35,967 nt of DNA, from NCBI GenBank assembly GCA_910587455.1, contig CAJULK010000015.1:1-35967 (forward strand). The letters run 5' to 3'. Position 1 is the stretch's first letter, and each line of letters starts with the position of its first letter. Positions 7,827 through 14,721 of the stretch are shown piece after piece. Source of the stretch: an uncultured Christensenellaceae bacterium (GTDB taxonomy: Bacteria; Bacillota; Clostridia; Christensenellales; Pumilibacteraceae). The position numbers were made by a program, and so were the translations under genes. The notes below the pieces were generated by a model. The model saw only the letters and a program-made list of their open reading frames with translations, searched no databases and had not been told where the DNA came from.

Positions 7827-8261
7827 TCAAAACCGCTGCCCGTATCTTTCGAATGTCGTTCGCACAACCTCGGTGAGCCTGACAAACTCGTCCCACTCGC
7901 TTTCGCCCACCTCCGAAATTATGTATTCGAGCATGTCGAACAGCGCTTTCTCGCGCATGTTGTGCTCCGCTCTGCCCTCGTCCGTAATTGTGACGACAAC
8001 CTTGCGCGCGTCGCCGGTAGCGGATGCGCGCTTGACAAAACCCTTAGACTCGAGAACTCTCAACGCCGCGGCGACGCGCGGCGTTGACATATCGAGCGCG
8101 CGCCCGATATCGCCGGCCAGCACCTCTCCGTCCGCGTTGCACAACATTCGCATAATAAGCCCTATGCCTTTCTGCTCCTCGTCCATATGCCTGAAAAAGT
8201 TTTTTGAATAGTGCTCTGTAAACACTTCCATAAATCTTTCGGCTTTGTCACGGGTATTCAT
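7827..8261 (-). CDS. MarR-family transcriptional regulator
   Basis: This 144-aa winged-helix protein is of the MarR type. The DNA-binding helices are around residues 45-75 (DIGRALDMSTPRVAAALRVLESKGFV). The basic wing follows (KRASATGDARKVVVTITDEG), then the C-terminal dimerisation helix. It is the first gene of an operon with both ABC exporter subunits, the common arrangement in which MarR represses an efflux system until an inducer binds. A 10-bp inverted repeat overlaps the transcription start and is the likely operator. The start is supported by GGAGG about 6 nt upstream. The inducer is unknown. Confidence 0.92.
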   Translation of the reverse strand: MNTRDKAERFMEVFTEHYSKNFFRHMDEEQKGIGLIMRMLCNADGEVLAGDIGRALDMSTPRVAAALRVLESKGFVKRASATGDARKVVVTITDEGRAEHNMREKALFDMLEYIISEVGESEWDEFVRLTEVVRTTFERYGQRF

Positions 8262-8274
8262 TCCTGCCTCCGAA

Positions 8275-8299
8275 ATTTATCTAACCGTATTAGCTAAAT
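8275..8299. promoter_or_regulatory. probable MarR operator
   Basis: The arms ATTTATCTAA (8275-8284) and TTAGCTAAAT (8290-8299) match at 9 of 10 positions around a 5-bp spacer. The site begins 2 bp downstream of the -10 and covers the expected transcription start, which suits repression. Assignment to the adjacent MarR protein is inference from position and shape. Confidence 0.7.
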
Positions 8300-8301
8300 G
8301 T

Positions 8302-8331
8302 ATTATATTCTTTAACGGCAAAAATAGTCAA
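8302..8331 (-). promoter_or_regulatory. promoter of the marR-ABC operon
   Basis: -35 TTGACT (8326-8331) and -10 TATAAT (8302-8307) with an 18-bp spacer on the minus strand. Confidence 0.8.
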
Positions 8332-8345
8332 GCAAAAAAATACCG

Positions 8346-8380
8346 CAAATAAAAATGTACATAATATTTCATTATGTACA
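8346..8380 (-). terminator. probable terminator of nifS-nifU
   Basis: A perfect 10-bp inverted repeat (TGTACATAAT at 8356-8365 and ATTATGTACA at 8371-8380) is followed on the minus strand by TTTTTATTT. It is AT-rich, so weaker than most. It lies about 155 bp after the nifU stop, and the DNA between shows no gene. Confidence 0.55.
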
Positions 8381-8535
8381 CAAAAAATTACATACTGCCG
8401 TCGCATATGCGGTATTCGAAATTACAAACGACCGAGAGTGAATATTCTCGCCCGCCGATCGCAATACAACGCTATTGCCGCTTTCCGCAATTACGGACGC
8501 GATGTTCAAGCCAGAAGCAAGACGCTGAGGCTCGG

Positions 8536-8955
8536 TTATTCTTCGTCGTGCGGCTCGGGGAAAAGCGCGGGATCGTACTCTATTCCGTTTTTGTCGTAGT
8601 AATCTTTGATCGCCGATCTTATTGCTTCCTCTGCGAGCACCGAGCAATGCAGCTTGTGCGCGGGCAGTCCGTCAAGCGCTTCCGCCACCGCTTTGTTGGT
8701 AAGTTCGAGCGCCTGCGACAGCGGCTTGCCTTTTATCATTTCTGTTGCCATAGACGACGAGGCTATGGCGCTGCCGCAACCGAACGTGTTGAACTTGACG
8801 TCGGTTATAATGTCGTTCTCGACCTTTATATATATCTTCATGATATCGCCGCAACGCGCGTTACCGACCTCGCCAATACCGTCCGCGTCGTCGAGTTTGC
8901 CCACGTTGCGCGGGTTTTTGAAATGGTCCATAACCTTATCACTGTAAAGTGCCAT
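8536..8955 (-). CDS. nifU: Fe-S cluster assembly scaffold, NifU/IscU-like
   Basis: This 139-aa cytoplasmic protein is the scaffold on which iron-sulfur clusters are built with sulfur from the cysteine desulfurase. It is the IscU-type domain alone. The three cluster-binding cysteines are visible at residues 35 (NARCGD, with Asp37), 60 (TFGCGSAIASSS) and 104 (LHCSVLAE). The opening SDKVMDHFKNPRNVG is typical. It follows nifS by 37 bp on the same strand, with AAGGAG ahead of ATG, and shares its promoter. No IscR, HscA/B or SUF genes are nearby, which is usual for this two-gene system in clostridia. Confidence 0.95.
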   Translation of the reverse strand: MALYSDKVMDHFKNPRNVGKLDDADGIGEVGNARCGDIMKIYIKVENDIITDVKFNTFGCGSAIASSSMATEMIKGKPLSQALELTNKAVAEALDGLPAHKLHCSVLAEEAIRSAIKDYYDKNGIEYDPALFPEPHDEE

Positions 8956-8992
8956 GATTTTTCTCCTTGATTATTTTATCAGTTCTAAAATA

Positions 8993-10198
8993 CTATATCA
9001 AATGCGGCTTTTCGCCTTTTTGAAGCGCTTCCCATACCGGCGACATGTTGCGCAGATATTCGACTACGGGCGGGACGGCGGCGAGTATGGCGTCCACGTC
9101 CGCTTGCGTGTTCATGTCGGAAAGACTGAGCCGAAGCGAGCCGTGCGCGACCTCGTGCGGAAGCCCGAGCGCAAGCAAGACATGCGACGGATCGAGCGAT
9201 CCCGACGTACACGCCGAGCCGCTGGACGCACATATTCCTTTATCGTCGAGAAGCAGCAGCAGGCTTTCGCCCTCTATGCCCTCGAAACACATATTCACGA
9301 TGTTCGGCAGCCTGTTGCGCCTGTCGCCGTTCAGCTTGCTGTGTTCTATCTTTCCGAGTCCGTCTATAAGTCTGTCCGTCATTGCAAACAGCTTTTCCGA
9401 TGTTTCTGTCATGCCGTCGCACGCTTCGTCGAGCGCAGCCGCCATCGCCGCTATCGCGGCGAGATTTTCCGTTCCCGCGCGCCGTCCGCGTTCCTGCGCA
9501 CCGCCCTCTATAAAAGTCATAAGCGGCAGACCGCGCCGCACGAACAGCGCGCCGATGCCTTTCGGCCCGTGGAACTTATGCGCCGATAGCGACAGCATAT
9601 CTATGTTCTGCGCGCGCACGTCAACGGGGATATGCCCTACCGCCTGCACCGCGTCGGTATGGAACGTAACGCCCTTTTCGCGGCAGACCGCGCCTATCTC
9701 GGCTATCGGCTGTACGGTGCCGATCTCGTTGTTTGCAAACATGACCGTGACGAGCGCGGTGTCGGGACGGATCGCATCGGCAACCTGCTTCGCCGTGACG
9801 ATCCCGTTTTCGTGAACGTCGAGATACGTCACCTCGAATCCTTGACGTTCGAGTTTTTTAAGCGTGTGCAGGACCGCATGATGCTCGAACGCCGTAGAAA
9901 CGATATGTTTCCTGCCCCGCTTTTCACCCACTTCGGCAGCCGACCGTATCGCCTGATTGTCCGCTTCGCTTCCGCCAGAAGTAAAATATATTTCGCGCGG
10001 TTCGGCATTGAGCCTCGCCGCAATGCGCGCGCGCGCCGATTCGAGCGCTTCCTTGGCAGCCTGACCCGCCGTGTGCAGAGACGACGGATTTCCGTAAACG
10101 TCTTTCATGAACGGCAGCATAGCCGCAACCGCCGCGTCGCTCATTGCCGTCGTCGCCGCGTTATCCGCATATACCGTCTTTTTTTCTTTGATCTTCAT
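8993..10198 (-). CDS. nifS: cysteine desulfurase, NifS/IscS-type
   Basis: This PLP enzyme converts cysteine to alanine and passes the sulfur, as a persulfide, to the NifU scaffold and other acceptors. With the start at 10198 the protein has 401 aa. The opening VYADNAATT, the PLP-binding Lys208 in SLSAHKFHGPKG, and the catalytic Cys330 in SSGSACTSGSLDPSHVL are all present. The in-frame ATG at 10270 is rejected because it lies on the -35 box of the promoter, whereas 10198 begins the conserved region after a short leader and has AGGAA upstream. It leads a two-gene operon with nifU. Confidence 0.95.
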   Translation of the reverse strand: MKIKEKKTVYADNAATTAMSDAAVAAMLPFMKDVYGNPSSLHTAGQAAKEALESARARIAARLNAEPREIYFTSGGSEADNQAIRSAAEVGEKRGRKHIVSTAFEHHAVLHTLKKLERQGFEVTYLDVHENGIVTAKQVADAIRPDTALVTVMFANNEIGTVQPIAEIGAVCREKGVTFHTDAVQAVGHIPVDVRAQNIDMLSLSAHKFHGPKGIGALFVRRGLPLMTFIEGGAQERGRRAGTENLAAIAAMAAALDEACDGMTETSEKLFAMTDRLIDGLGKIEHSKLNGDRRNRLPNIVNMCFEGIEGESLLLLLDDKGICASSGSACTSGSLDPSHVLLALGLPHEVAHGSLRLSLSDMNTQADVDAILAAVPPVVEYLRNMSPVWEALQKGEKPHLI

Positions 10199-10241
10199 CG
10201 CTGTAATTCCTATTGATTTAGTATGAATTATTGCAAAACTT

Positions 10242-10270
10242 ATTATAATCCTTGTAAATGCATTTGTCAA
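10242..10270 (-). promoter_or_regulatory. nifS-nifU promoter
   Basis: Perfect -35 TTGACA (10265-10270) and -10 TATAAT (10242-10247), 17-bp spacer, minus strand. It supports the nifS start at 10198. Confidence 0.88.
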
Positions 10271-10342
10271 CGGTATTGAGCGTCAGATTGAAAATTTAGG
10301 AAAATTCGGCTGTTTTTCGGCATAGGGCATGACTGTAAACGC

Positions 10343-10372
10343 TTGACATACCGCAACATACAATGATACAAT
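10343..10372 (+). promoter_or_regulatory. promoter of a small transcription unit
   Basis: -35 TTGACA (10343-10348) and -10 TACAAT (10367-10372) with an 18-bp spacer. Transcription would start near 10379 and meet the strong terminator at 10505-10546. Confidence 0.7.
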
Positions 10373-10422
10373 ACTTAAAAGCGGCGCACGTACAACGTCA
10401 CTAATACGCCGCACGGAGAACA

Positions 10423-10497
10423 ATGAGCGCCGTGAATATAAGACGCAAACGAAAACACAAGAACAATAACAAGTCGGCAGTTTCGGCATTACGATGA
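10423..10497 (+). CDS. possible 24-aa basic peptide
   Basis: A short frame runs from ATG at 10423 to TGA at 10495, preceded by GGAGA 4 nt upstream. The peptide opens MSAVNIRRKRKHK and ends NNNKSAVSALR, giving about eight basic and no acidic residues. It sits exactly between a promoter and a strong terminator, in a transcript of about 170 nt, and ends 8 nt before the terminator hairpin. It could be a small protein, a leader peptide controlling the Na/Pi transporter gene 100 bp further on, or a chance frame inside a small RNA. I recognise no family. Confidence 0.4.
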   Translation: MSAVNIRRKRKHKNNNKSAVSALR

Positions 10498-10504
10498 GGG
10501 TTTT

Positions 10505-10546
10505 AAGGACTTTTACCGAGCATATACTCGGTATGAGTCCTTTTTT
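10505..10546 (+). terminator. strong terminator or attenuator
   Basis: GGACT and ACCGAG pair with CTCGGT and AGTCC in a two-part stem with small internal bulges, followed by TTTTTT. It separates the small unit from the Na/Pi cotransporter gene. Confidence 0.88.
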
Positions 10547-10644
10547 ATTTCCCTACAGCAACGACGGGACGCGCTTCCGTCCGAACATAAATAAGCACAG
10601 CCAAACTCAACCTATAAATAAGCGATAACGACAAGGAAAAAACA

Positions 10645-12312
10645 ATGAACGCACAAACAATAGCGGTATCCGTACTTACACTTATCGCAGGCGTGGGAAT
10701 ATTCCTGATCGCCTGTTCGATGATGAGCTCCAATCTCGAATCCATAGGCAGCAAGCGCCTGAAATCGCTGTTCGCAAAAACTTCCAAAAGCAAACTCATA
10801 GGCGTCGGCGTGGGCGTAGTCACCACCGCCACCATACAAAGCTCGAGTGCGACTACGGTAATGGCGATAGGCTTCGTCAATGCGGGAATAATGACGCTCG
10901 CGCAAGCCGCGACAGTGATATTCGGCGCGAACATAGGCACGACGGTGACCGGGCAGCTCGTGGCGCTCGGAATGTTCGGCGACAACGCGATATCGTCGTC
11001 TGTGGTGTTTGCGACGTTCGCGGGCATAGGCGCGTTCATACTCGCATTTGCAAAAAAAGACAAAGTGCAAAAGATAGGCGGCGTGCTCGCGGGGTTCGGA
11101 ATGATATTCGTGGGCATATCGCTCATGAGCGGTGCAATGAACGTGTTTGCCGAATCGCCCGCCGTGCGCGAATTTTTGGCTATGTTCCGCAATCCCGTTC
11201 TTCTCGTTCTCATCGGTGCGGCGCTCACCGCCGTAGTGCAAAGTTCGTCGGTAATGACGTCGATGGCGATAACGATGGTCGTTTCGGGGCTAATAAACAT
11301 AAATCAGGGCATTTATATAACGATGGGCTCCAACATCGGCACGTGCATTACGGCGCTGATCGCGGGACTGACTAGCGGACGCAACGCCAAGCGCACCGCG
11401 CTGATCCATCTTATTTTCAACGTAAGCGGCGTAGCTATCTTTCTTTTGATCGGACTCTTCATGTCGTTGGGCGGAATAAACTACGGATTTGTTTTCGACA
11501 AAATGTTTCCGCACACGCCGCAGATGCAGCTCGCTATGTTCCATACGATCTTCAACGTCGCTACAGTAATGATCGTACTTCCGCTTACGGGATTGCTCGT
11601 CAAGCTCGTAACCAAGCTCGTGCCCGAAAAGAAATGCGCTCCGAACGACGATCCGCATTTTTCGTTCATCGACGAACACATGCTCAAAATGCCGCCGATA
11701 GCCGTGCGCCAAACAAAAGACGAGGTTATCGGCATGGCAAAAACCGCCATACGCAATTTCGATCGGGCGTGCGAAATTCTGTGCTCGCTCGACTATACGG
11801 ATATACAGCGCTTCCGCTCGAACGAAAAATCGCTCGATTATCTTAACAAGTCGATCACCGATTTTGTCGTAAAACTGCTCAAATCCGAACTCGACGAAAA
11901 AGACCGCATATATCTTTCCACCGTGATAAAAACGGTGATAGACCTCGAGCGCATAGGCGACTACGCCGAAAACATTATCGAATACGCCGACAGACTGAAA
12001 GAATCGAACGCCGCTCTCTCCGCAGACGCCGCCGCCGAAATAAAAAGCCTGCGCATAATCATAGACAACCTGTACGACAAAACTCTGCGCGCATATTCGT
12101 CAGCCGACGCGGCAGCCCTCGCCGAAGCCTACGAAATAGAAGAAAAAGTGGACGCGGTGACGGCAGACATGGAGCGCAACCACATACGGCGCCTCGCAAA
12201 CGGCGACTGTTCCGCAGACGTCGGCACTCTGTATCTGTCGGCAACGTCCAACGCCGAACGCGTAGCCGACCACCTTATAAACATGGCTAAAACAATTCGC
12301 ACAAGCGTATAA
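10645..12312 (+). CDS. Na/Pi cotransporter family protein with PhoU-like domain
   Basis: This 555-aa membrane protein belongs to the sodium-phosphate symporter family (NptA/YjbB/SLC34-like). The membrane part holds the paired repeat motifs typical of the family: QSSSATT with GANIGTT in the first half, and QSSSVMTS with GSNIGTC in the second. From about residue 350 a cytoplasmic helical PhoU-like domain follows (ERIGDYAENIIEYADRLK, then ERVADHLINMAKTI near the end), which has the E-R-x-(G/A)-D metal-binding pattern. It would import or export phosphate coupled to sodium. The start is supported by AAGGA 8 nt upstream. A promoter-terminator unit lies just upstream; no separate promoter was recognised between 10547 and 10644, so read-through from that unit is a possible control. 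Confidence 0.93.
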   Translation: MNAQTIAVSVLTLIAGVGIFLIACSMMSSNLESIGSKRLKSLFAKTSKSKLIGVGVGVVTTATIQSSSATTVMAIGFVNAGIMTLAQAATVIFGANIGTTVTGQLVALGMFGDNAISSSVVFATFAGIGAFILAFAKKDKVQKIGGVLAGFGMIFVGISLMSGAMNVFAESPAVREFLAMFRNPVLLVLIGAALTAVVQSSSVMTSMAITMVVSGLININQGIYITMGSNIGTCITALIAGLTSGRNAKRTALIHLIFNVSGVAIFLLIGLFMSLGGINYGFVFDKMFPHTPQMQLAMFHTIFNVATVMIVLPLTGLLVKLVTKLVPEKKCAPNDDPHFSFIDEHMLKMPPIAVRQTKDEVIGMAKTAIRNFDRACEILCSLDYTDIQRFRSNEKSLDYLNKSITDFVVKLLKSELDEKDRIYLSTVIKTVIDLERIGDYAENIIEYADRLKESNAALSADAAAEIKSLRIIIDNLYDKTLRAYSSADAAALAEAYEIEEKVDAVTADMERNHIRRLANGDCSADVGTLYLSATSNAERVADHLINMAKTIRTSV

Positions 12313-12451
12313 ACCGACCGAACGAAACACGGCTAAAGCCTACGACTCGAATTTAACCGCTTTTCCGTCATAAAAACGAACATGTCTTGCCACGGAAACA
12401 ATTACTGACATCAATCGACATTAATTTACAAAGTTTCGCCTACGGCAAACA

Positions 12452-12480
12452 TTGCTTATTCCGTTCGAATATAATATAAT
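12452..12480 (+). promoter_or_regulatory. promoter with almost no leader
   Basis: -35 TTGCTT (12452-12457) and -10 TATAAT (12475-12480), 17 bp apart. The -10 ends only 9 bp before the ATG at 12490. A second TATAAT overlaps at 12470. Confidence 0.6.
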
Positions 12481-12489
12481 AAATACGGA

Positions 12490-12894
12490 ATGAATGACGA
12501 ACAATTAAAAGAACATATAGAGCTTACAACAGATAAAACGTTCAGGTTTACAGCCGAACGTCTTGTTCTCAAATGCGGAATACGCGCCGACCTGAAAGGC
12601 AGCGACGCGCTCGCCGACTGTGTGATTCTGTACGGAGTGGGCGCGGTTACGGGCTATTGCGACATTTACCGCGCCGTCGGCAAACTGCGCGGAGTGAGCT
12701 CCAAATCGGTTATACGCGAAATAAGCTATGCCATTGCGCAGGCTTTCGACATAGAAGAAAAATTTTCCGCGCTCGTCGGAATACGCGTCAGGCGGCAGGA
12801 TATTCACTGTTCATTGCTTATCGCGTACCTCGGCAAACTGTTCCGCAATCCCGATCTGTCGATATTCGACGACAAACGCAACGACATAGCGTGA
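12490..12894 (+). CDS. small helical protein, possibly Spo0A C-terminal-like
   Basis: This 134-aa protein has no membrane segment. The central part (LYGVGAVTGYCDIYRAVGKL, then a helix ending REISYAIAQAFDIEEKF) resembles the DNA-binding domain of Spo0A. That domain has the pattern LGVPxxxxGYxYLRxAI, followed by I..ELYP.IA..F. The receiver domain of true Spo0A is absent, and the match is by eye. It could be a stand-alone DNA-binding protein of this fold or an unrelated helical protein. Expected transcription starts about 3 nt before the ATG and there is no clear ribosome binding site, so translation may be leaderless. Confidence 0.5.
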   Translation: MNDEQLKEHIELTTDKTFRFTAERLVLKCGIRADLKGSDALADCVILYGVGAVTGYCDIYRAVGKLRGVSSKSVIREISYAIAQAFDIEEKFSALVGIRVRRQDIHCSLLIAYLGKLFRNPDLSIFDDKRNDIA

Positions 12895-13012
12895 TTGCCG
12901 CACGCCGCTCGGTATAAAAAACAAACTCCCCTGCCGTTTTCGGCGCATACGATCGATCCGAAAACATACGACAAACTAAAAACAAAAAGTTTCGAAAACT
13001 TGCGCTAAATAT

Positions 13013-13041
13013 TTGCCAAGTTCGAACAGATATGATATAAT
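13013..13041 (+). promoter_or_regulatory. likely promoter of tRNA-Thr
   Basis: -35 TTGCCA (13013-13018) and -10 TATAAT (13036-13041), 17-bp spacer. It lies about 165 bp before the tRNA, so the precursor would carry both the truncated tRNA copy and the leader repeat. The 312 bp between 12895 and 13206 hold only this promoter and the repeat. Confidence 0.65.
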
Positions 13042-13087
13042 TAACAGCGTTGACTTGCAATGTTGCCGCGATCCCGTCATACGACCG

Positions 13088-13225
13088 ACCGCCAAACAGT
13101 CGCAAATACTTGTCACCACATCTTTATATTTATGCTACTGTGGCTCAGTTGGACCGGCTGACCGTTGAACAGTCGCAAACACTTGTCACCACATCTTTAT
13201 ATTTATGCTACTGTGGCTCAGTTGG
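13088..13225 (+). repeat. 65-bp tandem direct repeat containing the 5' end of tRNA-Thr
   Basis: Copies at 13088-13152 and 13161-13225 differ at about four positions and have a 73-bp period. Each holds 46 bp of leader plus the first 19 nt of tRNA-Thr (GCTACTGTGGCTCAGTTGG). After this the first copy diverges, so it is a truncated tRNA 5' fragment; the second copy continues into the intact tRNA. Confidence 0.9.
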
Positions 13226-13282
13226 TAGAGCAGCTGATTCGTAATCAGCAGGTCGGCGGTTCGAGTCCGCCCAGTAGCTCCA
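13207..13282 (+). tRNA. tRNA-Thr(CGT)
   Basis: The acceptor stem GCTACTG / CAGTAGC, D-stem GCTC / GAGC, anticodon stem GCTGA / TCAGC with loop TTCGTAA (anticodon CGT) and T-stem GGCGG / CCGCC are all intact. CCA is encoded at 13280-13282. It reads ACG codons. Confidence 0.96.
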
Positions 13283-13288
13283 AAACGA

Positions 13289-13314
13289 ACTCTCTGTAAA
13301 AAGGGAGTTTTTTT
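13289..13314 (+). terminator. tRNA-Thr terminator
   Basis: The stem ACTCTCT / AGGGAGT (one G-U) is followed by seven T residues. Confidence 0.85.
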
Positions 13315-13340
13315 GTTCCGAAACAATTTATATCCGATTG

Positions 13341-13538
13341 TTGACATTTACTTTTAGATGTACTAAGATAATTATACCCCACTATCCTTTAACTTGGAGA
13401 CTGCTTTGCTTGTAAGAAAAAGTCTGCAATTTGGGCGTTCTCTCCATCTTACAAACAAAGTAGTTATGGGATTATGTGGTAACAATTATGAGATTGCCAT
13501 TTGGGGTGTCATTTCCAAATTGGGACGACACTTTTTTA
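13341..13538 (+). promoter_or_regulatory. promoter and structured leader, possible ncRNA
   Basis: A promoter-like pair, TTGACA (13341-13346) and TAAGAT (13364-13369), has a 17-bp spacer. It is followed by an 18-bp inverted repeat matching at 16 positions (13400-13417 with 13447-13464) around a 29-nt loop. Part of the loop (TCTCCA, and AGTCT) can instead pair with bases just before or in the first arm (TGGAGA, AGACT). Further on, GTGTC and GACAC pair around 16 nt and are followed by TTTTTT (to about 13538), like a terminator. The following gene begins at 13566. No known riboswitch or T-box core was recognised. Confidence 0.45.
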
Positions 13539-13565
13539 TTTGCAATAAAATAATGAGAAAGCCGT

Positions 13566-14185
13566 ATGAATACACTTATTACTCAAATCGCAAGGTGCGG
13601 CGAAGTCGAAAAGGCAAAGACCGACATAAATCACCCGTGCAACAAAATCGTATGCAGTCAAAACGGGCACGCTTTTCAACTTCCCGAACCGTGGAACGGC
13701 GATATCGGCAATGTTAAAATATTGTTTATAAGTTCAAATCCGAGTATCGACAAAACCAAGCATCACCCCGCTTCCGATTGAAGCGATACGGAAATAGCAT
13801 ACTTTTTCGTCAACAGATTCGAGAATACTCCGAAAGAGCAACATTCGAGTTATTGGAAGTCGATTTTCAAATGGGTAAATCGGATAATGCCCGAGAACCG
13901 AAAGACGAAATACATAAACATATAGTCGTTACCGAAGCCGTGCATTGCAAATCCAAATCGGAATACGGCGTAAAGGAATGTGCTTGTCTTTGCGTTCGCA
14001 AATGGCTCGACAAAGTTTTATCGGAATATAACGGGAAGTATATAGTAGTTGTGGGTAGCACCGCAAAAGCCTGTATGTTTGCACGCGAAATACAAGGCAA
14101 AAAAATTGCGTTTATTCCTGCTCCTAATGCTCGCGGATATACGGACGAACAGCGTAGAAAAATACTTTTAGATCAATTTGGATAA
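13566..14185 (+). pseudogene. broken uracil-DNA-glycosylase-like protein gene
   Basis: Two overlapping frames together read as one protein of about 205 aa. The first frame starts at 13566 and contains NGDIGNVKILFISSNPSID, which resembles a group of UDG-superfamily-like proteins. It meets a TGA at 13779-13781, where those relatives tend to have Trp before a D-x-x-I-x-x-FF-x-x-RF stretch; the same frame continues as SDTEIAYFFVNRF and YWKSIFKWVNRIMPE. A shift to the +2 frame, between about 13850 and 13925, then gives VVTEAVHCKSKSEYGVKEC, IVVVGSTAKACM and PAPNARGY to the TAA at 14183. So there is one nonsense change and one frameshift. The region is more AT-rich than its surroundings, suggesting acquired DNA. 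The family assignment is from memory of the motif and is uncertain. Confidence 0.6.
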
Positions 14186-14198
14186 AGAAAACCTGGAA

Positions 14199-14300
14199 AT
14201 GAAAAAACACGGAAAACTTTTGTACATAGTTATATTCGCAATGCTTATGGTGTTGTCGTTGTGTTTGGTAGCTTGCGGAACAAGCGGCGTTGACGGATAA
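14199..14300 (+). pseudogene. lipoprotein signal peptide, probably a truncated gene
   Basis: A 33-aa frame starts MKKHGKLLYIVIF, has a hydrophobic core and ends with the lipobox LVAC followed by only GTSGVDG. It would be exported and lipid-modified (lgt is present), but almost nothing would remain after cleavage. A truncated lipoprotein gene is the simplest reading; a very small lipopeptide is the alternative. It lies 13 bp after the broken UDG-like gene. Confidence 0.45.
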
Positions 14301-14665
14301 GACTGTTCAATATTCGGATCGGTCTTTTTCTTTGGAAAATTTCTTTGAAAACCTTATGCCCCGCAGTGTACTTTTCGGGAAAATCCATATAAATAAATCT
14401 ATTAAAAAATTACTGAAAACCTTAAAACCGTAAAAGCGAGTGTATATCTTATTATCAACAAAAAAGGAGTCATCAAAATTGCGCAAAAAATCATCTCGAC
14501 ATAATTACGGAGCGTTTCGGCAATTATCCGTTAAAACAAATAAGCCCGAGTATCGCGCACGGGCAAACGGATGCTTGAACTACCCGATATTACGATAATT
14601 ATAATAATTTATTGCGACACAAAAATATTTCACAGATGTTTTACGATATTACGTTAAAAAGGATT
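14301..14665. other. AT-rich stretch without a recognised gene
   Basis: No frame here has convincing coding character. A short frame starting with TTG at 14479 after AAAGGAG encodes 39 residues of no recognised family. The small hairpin GCCCG / CGGGC lies near 14547-14570 without a T tract. The base composition matches the rest of the 13.3-14.7 kb island. Confidence 0.5.
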
Positions 14666-14694
14666 GATTTCGGCAAAACTAAGAGCTATAATAA
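14666..14694 (+). promoter_or_regulatory. ferritin promoter
   Basis: -35 TTGATT (14666-14671) and -10 TATAAT (14689-14694) with a 17-bp spacer. Confidence 0.75.
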
Positions 14695-14721
14695 AAGAAA
14701 TAAAAACTTCCGGAGAAAGTC

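Noticed and set aside
13088..13225. CRISPR-like repeat.
   Set aside because: There are only two copies, each containing the 5' part of a tRNA; no spacers or cas genes are present.
13400..13464. T-box riboswitch or retron-type RNA.
   Set aside because: No T-box antiterminator core was found, and no reverse transcriptase gene is nearby.
13566..13925. Idea that the organism reads TGA as Trp.
   Set aside because: All other genes are free of internal TGA and several end in TGA, and the same gene also carries a frameshift, so decay is the better explanation.
14479..14598. A 39-codon frame beginning with TTG after AAAGGAG.
   Set aside because: There is no recognisable family, the start codon is rare, the composition is poor and it lies in a decayed region. 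It cannot be supported as a gene.
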